Notes: generated from the letters alone by a model not told the origin. 64,000 nucleotides of DNA from Pelagerythrobacter aerophilus (GCF_003581645.1 NZ_QXFK01000016.1:248001-312000), one strand, 5' to 3'. Shown: positions 9,427 to 20,282, counted from the first letter of the stretch. A program made the numbers and translations.

Positions 9427-10332
9427 TCATTCCACCAACGTCCCCGCCGGCACCGCTTTTCCGCGCAGGAACGCCGCGACGTCCATCGCCGGCTTGCCCG
9501 CGCGTTGAATGCGGGTCGGGCGCAGGGCGGCGTAGCTGCAGGCGATGGTGAGCTCGTCGTCGAGCGTCGTGCCTGGCTTCCCCTCGCGCGCGACCACCTC
9601 CGCTTTCAGCACCTTGATCCGCTCGCCGCCGAGGGTGAACCAGGCGCCGGGGAAGGGGGCCATGGCGCGGACCTGGCGCTCGATCGCTTCGGCATCGCCC
9701 GTCCAGTCGATCCGCGCCTCGGCCTTGTCGATCTTGGCCGCATGGGTCGCCTGCAGGTCGTCCTGCGGCACGGGCTGGAGCGCAGGGAGATCGATCAGCG
9801 TGCCGACCATCAGGTGCGCGCCGATTTCGGCCAGTTCCTCAGTCAGTTCGCCCGCGGTCTTGTCCTCGACCGGCGTGCGTGCGGTGGCGAGCATCGGGCC
9901 TGTGTCGAGCCCGGCTTCCATCTGCATGATCGTGATTCCCGTCACCGCATCGCCTGCGAGGATCGCGCGCTGGATCGGCGCCGCACCGCGCCACCGGGGC
10001 AGCAGGCTGGCGTGGATGTTGAGGCAGCCGTAAGTCGGCACGTCGAGCACGGCTTGCGGCAGGATCAGCCCGTAGGCGGCGACAATCGCCACCTCCGGCT
10101 TGAACGCCGCGAATTCCGCCTGCGCTTCGGCCGATTTCAGCGAAGCGGGGTAGCGCACGGGAATGCCGCGCGTCTCGGCCTCGCGCTGGACAGGCGAGGG
10201 CTGGAGCTTCTTGCCCCGGCCCGCCGGGCGCGGCGGCTGGGTATAGGCCGCGACCAGCGTGTGCCCCGCCTCCGCCAGCGCCGCGAGGGCGGGGACGGCG
10301 AATTCGGGCGTTCCCATGAAGACGATGCGCAT
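9427..10332 (-). CDS. fmt: Methionyl-tRNA formyltransferase
   Basis: A 301-residue enzyme that formylates initiator Met-tRNA with 10-formyltetrahydrofolate. The start is set at [16 protein letters not shown], the conserved N-terminus; the open frame extends 16 residues upstream without support. The folate-binding and catalytic block [17 protein letters not shown] contains the catalytic Asn and His, and [13 protein letters not shown] follows. Its partner peptide deformylase (def) lies 0.9 kb away on the other strand. Confidence 0.97.
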   Translation of the reverse strand: MRIVFMGTPEFAVPALAALAEAGHTLVAAYTQPPRPAGRGKKLQPSPVQREAETRGIPVRYPASLKSAEAQAEFAAFKPEVAIVAAYGLILPQAVLDVPTYGCLNIHASLLPRWRGAAPIQRAILAGDAVTGITIMQMEAGLDTGPMLATARTPVEDKTAGELTEELAEIGAHLMVGTLIDLPALQPVPQDDLQATHAAKIDKAEARIDWTGDAEAIERQVRAMAPFPGAWFTLGGERIKVLKAEVVAREGKPGTTLDDELTIACSYAALRPTRIQRAGKPAMDVAAFLRGKAVPAGTLVE

Positions 10333-10337
10333 CGTGG

Positions 10338-10553
10338 TCAGTCTTTGGCAATGAATTGGGTGAACTTGACCACTACCCAACCGATGATCGAACCTAGCAC
10401 AAGGATCGCTAACCCTCCAAGGAGATCAGTGCGATCCAGGTCGGTTTGATCATTGAAGAGAAAATCAACCCATGCCCACAGATTCAAGAGTAAGGCACCG
10501 ATCACGAACAGCACCACAACAACTAGCGCGAGATTGGCGTTGAGCTTCTTCAT
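10338..10553 (-). CDS. Small two-helix membrane protein, unknown
   Basis: A 71-residue protein with two hydrophobic segments (about residues 8-30 and 44-65) separated by an acidic loop [10 protein letters not shown]. No family is recognised. It ends 5 bases before the fmt start on the same strand and starts 43 bases from the divergent recR start. Its base composition is visibly lower in GC than its neighbours. The long frame, clean start and tight spacing suggest a real gene. Confidence 0.6.
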   Translation of the reverse strand: MKKLNANLALVVVVLFVIGALLLNLWAWVDFLFNDQTDLDRTDLLGGLAILVLGSIIGWVVVKFTQFIAKD

Positions 10554-10596
10554 GAAATGCTTTCCGTTGCCTTAGCGAGGCCCTATCTCCCGCCCC

Positions 10597-11193
10597 ATGG
10601 CATCGCAAGAGATCGAGAACCTCGCATCGGCGCTCGCGCGGCTGCCCGGGCTCGGGCCGCGCTCGGCACGGCGGGCGGTGCTGTGGCTGCTCAAGCGGCG
10701 CGAGACGGCGCTGGACCAGTTGCTCGGCGCCATGGCCGAAGTGCGCGACAAGCTGGTCGAGTGCCCGGTCTGCGGCAATATCGACACCCGGGCCCCGTGC
10801 GGCATCTGTGCCGATCAGCGGCGCGATGCGCGGGCGATCTGCGTGGTGGAGGACGTCTCCGATCTGTGGGCGCTCGACCGAGCGAAGCTGTTTACCGGCA
10901 AGTACCACGTGCTCGGCGGCCGCCTCTCGGCGCTCGACGGAGTGCGGCCGGAGGACCTGACCATCGGCGCGCTGCTCGAAAGAGTCGGGCAGGGCGGGGT
11001 GGACGAGGTCGTGCTCGCCATGAACGCCACGCTGGAGGGGCAGACCACCGCGCATTATCTGGCCGAGCGGCTGGAGGATTTTCCGGTGCGCGTGACCCAG
11101 CTCGCGCATGGCCTGCCGGTGGGCGGGGAGCTCGACTATCTCGACGACGGCACACTGGCGCAGGCGCTGCGGGCGCGGCGACCGGTGGGGTAG
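10597..11193 (+). CDS. recR: Recombination mediator RecR
   Basis: A 198-residue protein of usual length that acts with RecF and RecO to load RecA at single-strand gaps. It shows the N-terminal helix-hairpin-helix [14 protein letters not shown], a four-cysteine zinc site (Cys56, 59, 68, 71 in [16 protein letters not shown]) and a Toprim region beginning ICVVEDVSD. def follows 52 bases downstream in the same direction. Confidence 0.97.
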   Translation: MASQEIENLASALARLPGLGPRSARRAVLWLLKRRETALDQLLGAMAEVRDKLVECPVCGNIDTRAPCGICADQRRDARAICVVEDVSDLWALDRAKLFTGKYHVLGGRLSALDGVRPEDLTIGALLERVGQGGVDEVVLAMNATLEGQTTAHYLAERLEDFPVRVTQLAHGLPVGGELDYLDDGTLAQALRARRPVG

Positions 11194-11245
11194 CGCACCG
11201 AAAGCTCACTTGTCGTTTGCGCCGGGCCGCACTATTTTAGGGCGT

Positions 11246-11812
11246 ATGGCCATCCGTGAAATTCTCGAAGTGCCGGATCCCCGGCTCAAAGTCGTGTCCG
11301 AACCGGTCGCTGCGTTCGACGGCGAGCTCAAGACGCTCGTCGAAGACATGTTCGAATCAATGTATGCCGCGAACGGCATCGGTCTCGCCGCGATCCAGGT
11401 CGGCGTGCCCAAGCGCGTGCTGGTGATCGACATCCAGCCCGAGGACCCGGATGCCGAGCCCGAAGTGTGCGACCATGGCGGGCACCAGCATACCCACCAG
11501 CCGACGAAGAACGAGCCGCGGATCTTCGTGAACCCGGAAATTCTCGATCCGGCGGACGAGCTGGCGACCTATCAGGAAGGGTGCCTCTCGGTGCCCGACA
11601 TCTACGCCGACGTCGATCGCCCGGCGACCTGCCGCGTGCGCTGGCAGGATCTCGAGGGCAACGTCCACGAAGAGCAGATGGAGGGTCTGATGGCGACCTG
11701 CATCCAGCACGAGATGGACCACCTCGAAGGCATTCTCTTCATCGACCACCTGAGCCGTCTCAAGCGGCAGATGGCGCTGAAGAAGCTGCAGAAGCTGCGC
11801 CAGGCCGCCTGA
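11246..11812 (+). CDS. def: Peptide deformylase
   Basis: A 188-residue metalloenzyme that removes the formyl group from nascent proteins. All three motifs are present: GIGLAAIQV at 44-52, EGCLSVP at 111-117 and QHEMDHLEG at 154-162 with the metal-binding histidines. An unusual histidine-rich insert, CDHGGHQHTHQPTKNEP, lies at about 75-91 between motifs 1 and 2 and makes the protein longer than the common 165-175 residues. The start is ATG at 11246, where the MAIREILEVPDPRL N-terminus is typical; the open frame extends upstream into the recR end. Confidence 0.96.
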   Translation: MAIREILEVPDPRLKVVSEPVAAFDGELKTLVEDMFESMYAANGIGLAAIQVGVPKRVLVIDIQPEDPDAEPEVCDHGGHQHTHQPTKNEPRIFVNPEILDPADELATYQEGCLSVPDIYADVDRPATCRVRWQDLEGNVHEEQMEGLMATCIQHEMDHLEGILFIDHLSRLKRQMALKKLQKLRQAA

Positions 11813-11907
11813 CGCCGGGCTTCGCGGCCCTCACCGACATCGACCGAGTTGCGCAAGCGGGCGGGGCTGTTTAGGCCCCTGCCTTCGCACGGGCGAGGGA
11901 GGTGATG

Positions 11908-13227
11908 ATGCGCAAGGGATTGTCTGTTCTGGCGGCACTGGCGCTGGGCGCCTGTGCGACGGGCCCGGACGGGCCGGCCGATACGCTCGATGCGATCGCC
12001 GACGATTACCTGCTCCTCCAGCTCACCATCGGTGAGAAGGAAGAGGGTTATATCGACGCTTATTACGGCCCCGAGGACGTCCGCACGCAGGCAGAAGCCG
12101 AGGCCGCGGGGCAGACCCTGCCGATGCTCGCCGCCCGCACCAAGGCGCTGGAGACGCGCGCGGCCCAATTCGCCGACGACGGCGCTCCCGGCGACAGCCT
12201 GGAGGAACGGCGCGCACGGTTCCTGGTCGCGCAGCTTACCGCGGCGGGCACGCGGCTCAGGATGATGCAGGGCGAGAAACTGTCGTTCGCCGACGAGGCC
12301 GAGGGGCTGTTCGGCGTGCGGCCCGAGCTGCCGCCGCTCGAGAGCTTCGACCCTTTGCTGGCGCGGATCGAGCGGCTGGTGCCGGGCAAAGGGCCGCTGT
12401 GGCAGCGGATCGACACCTTCCAGAAACGTTTCGACATGCCGGCGGACCGCGTGCGCCCTGTGATGGATGCGGCGATCGCGGAGTGCAAGCGGCGCACGCT
12501 CGACCATATCGCGCTGCCCGAAGGCGAGAGCTTCACGCTCGCGCTGGTGACCGACAAGCCGTGGAGCGGCTACAACTACTACCAGGGCGACTATCATTCG
12601 AAGATCGAGGTCAACACCGACCTGCCGGTGCGGCTCGACCGCGCGATCGATCTCGGCTGCCACGAGGGTTATCCGGGCCACCACGCGTTCAACTCGCTGC
12701 TCGAGCGCGAGCTGGTGAACGGGCGCGGATGGCAGGAATTCTCGGTCTATCCGCTCTATTCGCCGCAGTCGCTGATCGCCGAGGGCTCGGCCAACTACGG
12801 GATCGATCTCGCCTTCCCGGGCGAGGAGGACGTAGCCTTCACCCGCGATGTGTTGGCGCCGATCGCCGGGCTCGCGGACCTCGACGTGGAGCGCTACATC
12901 GCGCTGCGTGACGCCATGCAGGAGCTGGGGCCGGCGCGCTACACGATTGCCTCGCAGTATCTCGCCGGCGAGATCGACGCGGCGCGCGCGACCGAGCTGC
13001 TGCAGCGCTACCAGCTCGTCTCGCCGGAACGGGCGAAGCAGTCGCTCGATTTCATCGACACCTACCGCAGCTACATCATCAACTACGGGCTGGGTCACGA
13101 CATGGTGCAGGCCGCGATCGAGGCGGGCGACGCAGGCGAGGACGTGCGATGGGAGCGGATGGAGCATCTGCTCCGCGAACCGACACTGCCGGCGGACCTC
13201 GTGGCGATGGCGCAGCAGGCGGAATAG
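11908..13227 (+). CDS. DUF885 family lipoprotein, putative metallopeptidase
   Basis: A lipoprotein of about 439 residues with the lipobox LGAC (Cys16 from the chosen start). The hallmark of the DUF885 family, CHEGYPGHH, spans about 251-259, with a second glutamate block [10 protein letters not shown] some 45 residues later. This arrangement suggests a zinc-dependent hydrolase, though the reaction is not known. ATG at 11908 is preferred because AGGGAGG ends 5 bases before it; GTG 11902 and ATG 11905 are also in frame. Confidence 0.85.
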   Translation: MRKGLSVLAALALGACATGPDGPADTLDAIADDYLLLQLTIGEKEEGYIDAYYGPEDVRTQAEAEAAGQTLPMLAARTKALETRAAQFADDGAPGDSLEERRARFLVAQLTAAGTRLRMMQGEKLSFADEAEGLFGVRPELPPLESFDPLLARIERLVPGKGPLWQRIDTFQKRFDMPADRVRPVMDAAIAECKRRTLDHIALPEGESFTLALVTDKPWSGYNYYQGDYHSKIEVNTDLPVRLDRAIDLGCHEGYPGHHAFNSLLERELVNGRGWQEFSVYPLYSPQSLIAEGSANYGIDLAFPGEEDVAFTRDVLAPIAGLADLDVERYIALRDAMQELGPARYTIASQYLAGEIDAARATELLQRYQLVSPERAKQSLDFIDTYRSYIINYGLGHDMVQAAIEAGDAGEDVRWERMEHLLREPTLPADLVAMAQQAE

Positions 13228-13285
13228 CGTCCGGCGCCGCGGGGGCTTTCCCCGGCGCGCGCGAACGCCTACATGGCGCGGCCTT

Positions 13286-13768
13286 ATGGCCCGTCCCAAA
13301 CCCGCCACGTTCGACAAGCAGAAGACCGTCGCCGAGAACCGGCGCGCGCGGTTCGATTATTTTATCGAGGACAAGTTCGAGGCCGGAATCGCGCTGCAGG
13401 GCACCGAGGTGAAGTCGCTGCGGGCCGGCGAGGCCTCGATCGCGGAAAGCTATGCCGAGGTCCGCGACGGGCAGGTGTGGCTGGTCAACGCCAACATCCC
13501 CGAATTCAGTCACGGCAACCGCTTCAACCACGAGCCGCGCCGGCCGCGCAAGCTGCTGCTCCACACACGCGAGATCGAGAAGCTGTTCGGCGCTGTCGAG
13601 CGCAAGGGCATGACGCTGGTTCCGCTGAGCGTCTATTTCAACGCGACCGGCCGCGCGAAAGTCGAACTCGCACTCGCCAAGGGCAAGCAGGCGCAGGACA
13701 AGCGCCAGACGATCAAGGACCGCGACTGGAAGCGCGACAAGGCCCGCCTGCTGCGCGAGAACCGCTGA
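13286..13768 (+). CDS. smpB: SsrA-binding protein SmpB
   Basis: A 160-residue protein that delivers tmRNA to stalled ribosomes for trans-translation. The N-terminal block [19 protein letters not shown] and the motif [10 protein letters not shown] are conserved. The C-terminal tail [17 protein letters not shown] is basic, as needed to occupy the mRNA channel. The start is the ATG giving MARPKP. No ssrA (tmRNA) gene was recognised in the window. Confidence 0.97.
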   Translation: MARPKPATFDKQKTVAENRRARFDYFIEDKFEAGIALQGTEVKSLRAGEASIAESYAEVRDGQVWLVNANIPEFSHGNRFNHEPRRPRKLLLHTREIEKLFGAVERKGMTLVPLSVYFNATGRAKVELALAKGKQAQDKRQTIKDRDWKRDKARLLRENR

Positions 13769-13776
13769 CGGACCTC

Positions 13777-13857
13777 CGTCATCCCGGCGAAAGCTGGGAT
13801 CGCGTGCCGCACCGTACGACCTGTCGGATAGCGATCGCAGCTTTCGCTGGGATGACG
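13777..13857. repeat. Paired palindromic element, copy B
   Basis: An 81-bp unit just after smpB. The left arm reads CCCGGCGAAAGCTGGG after GTCAT; the right arm ends CAGCTTTCGCTGGGATGACG. The interior (GCGTGCCGC...GACCTGTCGG) is shared with copy D read in reverse, so the whole unit, not only the arms, is repeated. The remaining bases up to 13989 hold nothing else recognisable. Confidence 0.85.
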
Positions 13858-13988
13858 AGATCGTGTTGTGTTCACCCGCTGGCTATTCGCGGCCTGCTAC
13901 CCATATCGCCCGCAATGACCGCTTCACCAGATTCCGCGCCGCCCCACTTGCCCTCGGCCTCCTGCGCGAGCATTGCGGCGGCGAGATC

Positions 13989-14582
13989 ATGATGCGCAAA
14001 CCTTCCAAGACTTTCCTCGCCGACTGGCTGCGCAAGAACATGCCCACGCGAGAGGACATGGCGCAGAACAAGTACCTCGCGCCAATCGCGCACCGGTTTC
14101 TCAGCCCGGAGCTATGGCGGTTCACGCGGCGCTCCGTGCCGCGCGGTGTCGCGCTGGGGCTGTTCGCGGCCTTCATCGTGCCTGTCGGGCAGATTTTCCT
14201 GGCGGCGTTTCTCGCGCTCCCGGCCCGTGCGAATGTGCCGCTTTCCGCGGTCGTCACTTTCGTCACCAACCCGTTCACGCTCGCGTTCTGGCTGGTCGTC
14301 GCGAACAAGGTCGGCGCCTTCGTGCTCAAGGTGGACGCGGCGACCGTGGGCGTCGCCAACGACGAGCTTGCCAGCGGACGCTGGGAGGGATGGGCGCTCG
14401 GTGCGGTCGAGGTCGCGGGAGTGACCGCCTTCGGCTTCATCGTACTGGCGCTCTGCTCGGCGGCAGCCGGCTATCTCATATCCAGCGTGGTCTGGCGCTT
14501 TGTCGTCGCCCGCAAGCGCAAGCGGCGGCTGCGGCAGATGGAAGCGCGGCTCGACCGGCGCCTGGGGGCGCAGGAAGGCTGA
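13989..14582 (+). CDS. DUF2062 family membrane protein
   Basis: A 197-residue membrane protein with the DUF2062 pattern: RRSVPRGVALGLFAAFIVP, then TFVTNPFTLAFW, and a further hydrophobic helix near the C-terminus followed by a basic tail. Function is unknown. The stop overlaps the cckA start (TGATG), so cckA translation is probably coupled to this gene. Two in-frame ATGs (13989, 13992) could start it. Confidence 0.85.
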   Translation: MMRKPSKTFLADWLRKNMPTREDMAQNKYLAPIAHRFLSPELWRFTRRSVPRGVALGLFAAFIVPVGQIFLAAFLALPARANVPLSAVVTFVTNPFTLAFWLVVANKVGAFVLKVDAATVGVANDELASGRWEGWALGAVEVAGVTAFGFIVLALCSAAAGYLISSVVWRFVVARKRKRRLRQMEARLDRRLGAQEG

Positions 14583-17026
14583 TGGCCGGGCCGATCGGGC
14601 AGGGGCAGGGGCGACTGTCGCTTGCCACGTGGATCGCCGCCGCCCTGGTGGTGAGCGCGCTGCTGATCTGGCTCGCGACCGGCGATGGCATGCTCACGCT
14701 CGGCTATGCGGTCGGCCTCGCCGCGCTCATGGCCGCAGGATATGCGTTCTCGCGGATGCGCACGGGTCCGGGCGAGGCGGCTTTTGCCCCGCCCGACTGG
14801 TCGGTGACCGTCGCCGCGATCGAGCAATCGGACATGGCCGTCGCGCTGACCGACCGCGCCAACCGGCTGGTCTGCGCCAACCGTCTCTACGGCGACTGGT
14901 TCGGCATCGCGCACGCGCCGCCGAACCTCGATCTCGACCGTCCCTCGCTCGAGCGGCTGGTGCGCGCCGCGCGGGAGGCATGGCGCGACGGCACGTCGTC
15001 CGTGGATCTGCTGGAGCGCGAGGATGGCAGCGGCTCGTGGCGGGCGGAGACCGAACGCGCGGGGCGCGGCGACGACTATCTGGTCTGGCGTTTCACCGCG
15101 CTGACGCTGGAAGATCCGGTGGCGCGGTTCGCGGAGTGGATCACCGGCCCGTTCGGTGCCGTGCTCTCGAACGCCGGGATCGAGACGGCGATCGTCGGGA
15201 CCGACGGCACGATCCGCGCCGCCAGTGCCGGCTTCGCCGCGCGCGCGACCGGGGATGCAGCGGCGACGCTGGCAGGGCAGGAATTCGTGGCGCAGCTCCG
15301 CTCCGACAGCCGCGAGCGGATCTATTTCGCGCGCGAGGGGCAGCGCGGCACGCCGCAGATGCTGATCCAGGTCTCGCTCGCCGATCCCGACGCGGCGCGC
15401 CCCGCGCGGGCCGACGAGGCGCCCTCACTCATGATGCTGGTGGAAAGCGGCATCGGCATCGGCGGCGGCTGGGAAGGCGTCGGCCAGGCGGCCACGCCGC
15501 AGCTCGAGGCGCTGCTCGGCGCGCTGCCGCTGGGTCTGGCGATGACCGACCGCGACGGACGTTTCCTGTTCGCCAACGAGGCTTTCCTCCGCGCGGCGGA
15601 GATCGAGCGGGAAGGGCTGCCCTCGTTTCCGTCCGACCTCGTGGTCCGGGAAGACAAGAGCGCGCTGGCCGATGCGGTGCGGCGCTTCGCCCGGGGGTCG
15701 ATCGCCAGCGCGGACATGGCGGTTCGGCTGCGGCATCAGCCCGACGAGCCGGTCTCGCTCGGCCTCGCCGGCGTGCGCGGACTGGGCGAGGCCGCGGTCT
15801 TGCTGAGCCTGGTCGACACGACCGAGGAAACGCGCCTCAAGCGCCAGGTCGCGCAGGCGACCAAGATGCAGGCGGTCGGCCAGCTCGCCGGCGGCGTGGC
15901 GCACGATTTCAACAACGTGCTGACCGCGATCATCGGCTACTGCGATCTCATGCTGCTGCGCCACACGCCGGGCGACAGCGATTACGACGATATCCAGCAG
16001 ATCCGCGCCAACTCGAACCGCGCGGCGAGCCTGACGCGCCAGCTCCTCGCCTTCAGCCGTCAGCAGACGCTCCGGCCCGAGGTCCTGCAACTGCCCGACG
16101 TGGTGAGCGAGGTCAGCCAGCTCCTGAAGCGGCTGCTGGGCGAGAAGATCGCGTTCAAGGTCCACCACGACCGCGATCTGGGCCCGGTGCGCGCCGATCC
16201 GCAGCAGCTCGAGCAGGTGATCGTCAATCTCGCGGTCAATGCGCGCGATGCCATGCAGGCGCGCGGCGACGGGACCGGCAGGCTGACGCTGGCGACGCGG
16301 CGGGTCACGGCGGCGGACGTGCGCAAGATGGGGTCGGACATCATCCCGGTCGCCGATTATACCGTGCTGGTGGTCCAGGACACCGGCGGCGGTATCCCGG
16401 CCGAGCTGATGGGCAAGATCTTCGAGCCGTTCTTCACCACCAAGGAACAGGGCAAGGGGACCGGGCTGGGGCTTTCGACCGTCTACGGCATCGTCAAGCA
16501 GTCGGGCGGGTTCATCTTCTGCGACAACCTGGTCGGGGTCGACGGCCGTCCGCAGGGTGCGCGGTTCACGATCTATCTGCCGGTCCACGGAGGCGGCGCG
16601 CCGCACGAGCCGCGGCCGGCACCCGACGAGCCGCAGGCGACCAGCGAATGGTCGGGCGGCGGCCGTGTGCTGCTGGTCGAGGACGAGGACATGGTCCGCG
16701 CGGTCGCCGAGCGGGCGCTGTCGCGGGCGGGCTACAGCGTGACGACCGCGGTCGACGGAGAAGAGGGCCTCGCCGCGATCGCCGAGGGCGGCGAGTTCGA
16801 TCTCGTGCTGAGCGATGTCGTCATGCCCGGGATGGACGGCCCGGCAATGGTCCGCGCGATCCGCAAGGTGCGGCCGAACCTGCCGGTACTGTTCATGTCG
16901 GGCTACGCTGAGGAGCAGCTCCGCAGCGAGATCGACCTTGCCGACATGCATTTCATTGCCAAGCCGTTCAGCGTGCAGGAAATCGGCGACAAAGTCGCGC
17001 AAGTCCTCGGCGCCGTGCACCGCTAG
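14582..17026 (+). CDS. cckA: Hybrid sensor histidine kinase CckA
   Basis: An 814-residue cell-cycle kinase. Two N-terminal membrane helices (about 13-55) precede PAS-like sensory regions. The phosphoacceptor H-box is [17 protein letters not shown] with His441; ATP-binding blocks [17 protein letters not shown] and [13 protein letters not shown] follow. A C-terminal receiver domain begins [11 protein letters not shown] with Asp745 in [11 protein letters not shown]. In Caulobacter, CckA passes phosphate through ChpT to CtrA and CpdR; a cpdR gene is present at 30520. The start overlaps the preceding stop by one base. Confidence 0.94.
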   Translation: MAGPIGQGQGRLSLATWIAAALVVSALLIWLATGDGMLTLGYAVGLAALMAAGYAFSRMRTGPGEAAFAPPDWSVTVAAIEQSDMAVALTDRANRLVCANRLYGDWFGIAHAPPNLDLDRPSLERLVRAAREAWRDGTSSVDLLEREDGSGSWRAETERAGRGDDYLVWRFTALTLEDPVARFAEWITGPFGAVLSNAGIETAIVGTDGTIRAASAGFAARATGDAAATLAGQEFVAQLRSDSRERIYFAREGQRGTPQMLIQVSLADPDAARPARADEAPSLMMLVESGIGIGGGWEGVGQAATPQLEALLGALPLGLAMTDRDGRFLFANEAFLRAAEIEREGLPSFPSDLVVREDKSALADAVRRFARGSIASADMAVRLRHQPDEPVSLGLAGVRGLGEAAVLLSLVDTTEETRLKRQVAQATKMQAVGQLAGGVAHDFNNVLTAIIGYCDLMLLRHTPGDSDYDDIQQIRANSNRAASLTRQLLAFSRQQTLRPEVLQLPDVVSEVSQLLKRLLGEKIAFKVHHDRDLGPVRADPQQLEQVIVNLAVNARDAMQARGDGTGRLTLATRRVTAADVRKMGSDIIPVADYTVLVVQDTGGGIPAELMGKIFEPFFTTKEQGKGTGLGLSTVYGIVKQSGGFIFCDNLVGVDGRPQGARFTIYLPVHGGGAPHEPRPAPDEPQATSEWSGGGRVLLVEDEDMVRAVAERALSRAGYSVTTAVDGEEGLAAIAEGGEFDLVLSDVVMPGMDGPAMVRAIRKVRPNLPVLFMSGYAEEQLRSEIDLADMHFIAKPFSVQEIGDKVAQVLGAVHR

Positions 17027-17111
17027 GGGGCGATTGGCGGTGGACCGCCTGGTTCACGCGCCGTAAACCCCTCCTCGGCAACGTCCACGGACTTGGTAGG
17101 GGAGGGTTCGC

Positions 17112-18623
17112 ATGAAGACGTATCGCTTGTTGGCCGCATTCGGAGCGGCCCTGCCGCTTGCGCTTCTCGCCACCGCTGCGCCGGCGCAGACCGATCCCGA
17201 CGAGACCGCGCAGGGCGACGTTTCCGTCACGATCTACAACAACGGCCAGGCGCTGGTGCAGGACGTGCGGCAACTGCCGATCGCGCAAGGGCGCAGCCGG
17301 ATCGAATTCCCCGACGTCTCGGCGCAGATCCGGCCGGAGACGCTCAGCTTCGCCGCCGATGGTGCGGCGATCGTCGAGCAGAATTTCGACTTCGACCTCC
17401 TGACCCCGACCAAGCTGATGGAGAAGGCGATCGGGCAGACGGTGACGCTGGTGCGAACCAATCCGGCGACCGGCGTCGAGACGCGCGAGCGCGCGACTGT
17501 GCTTTCGACGGCCGGCGGCGTGGTGGTGAAGATCGGCGACCGCATCGAGGTGCTGCGCGACGACGGATTGCCGGTGCGCGCCGTGTTCGACCGGGTGCCG
17601 CCCAATCTGCGCGCCCGCCCGACGCTCTCGGTCACGGTCGAGAGCGACCGCGGCGGCAGGCGCCCGGCCTCGATCCGTTACCTCACCCCCGGGCTCGGCT
17701 GGTCGGCCGACTACGTCTCGCTCTACGACGAAGCGACCGGCGCGATCGACATGCAGGGCTGGGTGACGCTGACCAATCAGACCGGTACGACTTTCCATCG
17801 GGCCGACACGCTGCTGGTCGCCGGAAGCCCGGGATCGGCGGCGCCCGGTAATCGGCGCTATCCGCCGGCGCCTCCGCCGCGGCCGGGCATGGTTCGGCCG
17901 GGCACGGAGAGCTCAGGCCGCGAGCAGGTCGGCGAGTTCTATCTCTATCCGATCGAGGGCCGCACCACGATCGCCAACAACCAGACCAAGCAGGTCAGCT
18001 TCCTCGACGTGCAGGGCGTGCCCGCGCGCAAGGTCTATGCGCGTACCGTCGGCTGGCTCGCAAACGACGATGCGCCGGTGAACGTCTCGAGCGAGATTGC
18101 ATTTTCGTCCTTGCGGCAGGGCGGGCTCGGCGATGCGCTGCCGGCGGGGACCGTGCGCTTCTACCAGCGCGACAGCCAGGGCACGCCGCAGTTCATCGGC
18201 GAGAGCGCGATCGGCCACACGCCGATGGGCAGCGAGCTTTCGCTGCGCACCGGCGACGCGTTCGATATTTTCGTGCAGGCCGAGGTCGAGAGCCGCGAGC
18301 GGATCACCGCGGCCGAATGGGAGCGCAGCGCCCGCTATCGCGTGATCCGTGACGGTCAGGTGGTCGAGCAGCTCGAGGTCGAGCGGCCGAAGGACTTCTA
18401 CCGCACGACGATGCGCTACACGCTGACCAACGCCAAGGCCGCGCCGGTCGAGGTGGATCTGGTGCAGGCAGGGCTCGACCGCGGCTGGTGGGGCAACGAC
18501 TTCCGCGTCGTCAGCGAGGATATTCCGGGCGAGCAGCTCAATGCCGATCGGCGCAAGTGGGTCGTCCCCGTGCCGGCCGAGGGCGAGCGCGTGGTCCGCG
18601 TGACTTACGAAACGCGGTACTGA
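17112..18623 (+). CDS. DUF4139 domain exported protein 1
   Basis: A 503-residue protein with a cleavable signal peptide (cleavage near APAQ, about residue 26). The body matches the DUF4139 pattern: VSVTIYNNGQALVQDVR near the start, GWSADYVSLYDE and GWVTLTNQTGTTF in the middle, and the C-terminal KDFYRTTMRYTLTN block. A proline-rich stretch PPAPPPRPGMVRPG sits near 255-270. Function is unknown; a surface or periplasmic role is expected from the signal. It is followed 13 bases later by a paralogue. Confidence 0.85.
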   Translation: MKTYRLLAAFGAALPLALLATAAPAQTDPDETAQGDVSVTIYNNGQALVQDVRQLPIAQGRSRIEFPDVSAQIRPETLSFAADGAAIVEQNFDFDLLTPTKLMEKAIGQTVTLVRTNPATGVETRERATVLSTAGGVVVKIGDRIEVLRDDGLPVRAVFDRVPPNLRARPTLSVTVESDRGGRRPASIRYLTPGLGWSADYVSLYDEATGAIDMQGWVTLTNQTGTTFHRADTLLVAGSPGSAAPGNRRYPPAPPPRPGMVRPGTESSGREQVGEFYLYPIEGRTTIANNQTKQVSFLDVQGVPARKVYARTVGWLANDDAPVNVSSEIAFSSLRQGGLGDALPAGTVRFYQRDSQGTPQFIGESAIGHTPMGSELSLRTGDAFDIFVQAEVESRERITAAEWERSARYRVIRDGQVVEQLEVERPKDFYRTTMRYTLTNAKAAPVEVDLVQAGLDRGWWGNDFRVVSEDIPGEQLNADRRKWVVPVPAEGERVVRVTYETRY

Positions 18624-18636
18624 GCGGCGGCGGGCG

Positions 18637-20229
18637 ATGCGGCATGCCGCATTCCTCCTTGCGCTGATCGCCGCCTCGGCCGCGGCGCAGGCACGTGAGA
18701 CGGTCGATGCCTCGGCGCCGGGCGCGCTGGCGGTTACCATCTATCGCGATCCCGAGCGCGGACCGGACGAGGCGATGAACCGCACCTTCCCGCGCGGATT
18801 CGCGATGATCAGCGAGACGCGCACCGTCACCCTGCCGCCGGGCGAGAGCACGGTGCGCTTCGAAGGCGTGGCGGAAGGGATGGTGGCGGTCTCCGCGATC
18901 GTCACCGGCCTCCCGGGCGGGACCGTCGAGAAGAACCGCAATGCGGAGCTGCTCTCCCCCGCGGCGCTGGTGAACGGCATGCTCGGCAACCGGGTGACGA
19001 TCACGCGCACCAATCCGGCCACGGGTGAGGCGAAAAGCGAGGAAGCGATCGTCCGCACCCGTGCCGACGGCGGACTGGTGCTGCAGACGGGCGAGGGCTT
19101 CGAGGCGGTGCGCTGCGCCGGCCTGCCCGAGAAACTGACCTTCGACCGCGTTCCCGCTAGGCTCTCGGCGCAGCCCGTGTTCTCGATCGACACCCGCGAC
19201 ACGAGCGGCGGCACCTACCAGGTCGTGCTGACCTATCTTGCCTGGGGTTTCGACTGGCAGGCGAACTACGTCGCGACGCTGGGCAAGGGCGACGGCAGGG
19301 GCGGGGTGGAACTCGGGCTGACCTCGTGGCTCACGCTGCTCAACGACAATGCCCAATCGTTTTCCGATGCCGAGCTGATGGCAGTGGCGGGCCGGCTCAA
19401 CGTCGAGAGCGACTACGAGAGCTTGGCTGAACCGCCTCGTGCGGAGCCGCTGCGGCTGACCTGCTATCCGATCGGCAGCACGGCGAGAGGCTCGCCGGTC
19501 GGTTATCTGCTTCCGCCCCCTCCGCCCCCTCCGCCCGCGCCACCTCCGCCGCCAACCGCCGACGCGATCGTCGTCACCGGATCGCGCGTGCAGAGCATGG
19601 AAGCGGCCCCCGCGATCATGGCGGCCGAGGAGGAACTCGGCGATCTCAAGCTCTACCGGGTGCCGGAGCCGGTCACTGTTGCGGCGAAGGGCCTGAAGCA
19701 AGTCGCCTTCCTGCAGAAGGACGAGATCGAGGGCGAGCTGATCTACGAGATCGGATGCGCGGCGAATCGCGAGAGCGAGGAGGAGTTTCGCGCGGCCCAG
19801 CGGCTGCTGGCGACGGTCAACGACGAAGCCCACGGTCTCGGCGTCGCGCTGCCGTCGGGCGGGGTCGCGGTGTTCGAACCATCGTCGCGTGGTCCGCTGC
19901 TGGTCGGGGAAGAGCGCCTGCGTGACCATGCAAGTGGGCAGGACGTAGAGATCGCGCTCGGCACCAGCAGCCGGGTGCAGATAGCCTGCACGCGCACGAG
20001 CAAGCACGATCCGGCGAGCAAACCGGAGAAGTGGGTGCGGATGGAGGCGGAGCTCGCCAACGCGCTCGGTCATCCGGCGCGCTTGCGCATCCGGCTGGGC
20101 TCGGCGGCGGATTGGGAAGTCCGCGGCCGCGGGCTCCGGATCAAGGATGGCGAGCGGGTGATCGAGACGACGATTCCCGCCAATTCGGATCGGAAAATTC
20201 GCTGGCGAGTCCGTTCGGCGCACCGCTGA
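18637..20229 (+). CDS. DUF4139-like exported protein 2 with TonB-box-like motif
   Basis: A 530-residue paralogue of the preceding protein; both share NRVTITRTNPATG-type blocks and the WQANYVA region. The signal peptide ends near AQA (about 20). A polyproline run begins near 293 and is followed by ADAIVVTGSR (309-317). That string is the usual TonB-box region of sphingomonad TonB-dependent receptors and is unexpected here. Function is unknown. The two genes probably form one transcript. Confidence 0.75.
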   Translation: MRHAAFLLALIAASAAAQARETVDASAPGALAVTIYRDPERGPDEAMNRTFPRGFAMISETRTVTLPPGESTVRFEGVAEGMVAVSAIVTGLPGGTVEKNRNAELLSPAALVNGMLGNRVTITRTNPATGEAKSEEAIVRTRADGGLVLQTGEGFEAVRCAGLPEKLTFDRVPARLSAQPVFSIDTRDTSGGTYQVVLTYLAWGFDWQANYVATLGKGDGRGGVELGLTSWLTLLNDNAQSFSDAELMAVAGRLNVESDYESLAEPPRAEPLRLTCYPIGSTARGSPVGYLLPPPPPPPPAPPPPPTADAIVVTGSRVQSMEAAPAIMAAEEELGDLKLYRVPEPVTVAAKGLKQVAFLQKDEIEGELIYEIGCAANRESEEEFRAAQRLLATVNDEAHGLGVALPSGGVAVFEPSSRGPLLVGEERLRDHASGQDVEIALGTSSRVQIACTRTSKHDPASKPEKWVRMEAELANALGHPARLRIRLGSAADWEVRGRGLRIKDGERVIETTIPANSDRKIRWRVRSAHR

Positions 20230-20282
20230 TCGGCCAGAACCGGCGGAATTCCGCCATCCTGCGGCTCTACGAAAAAATTTCT

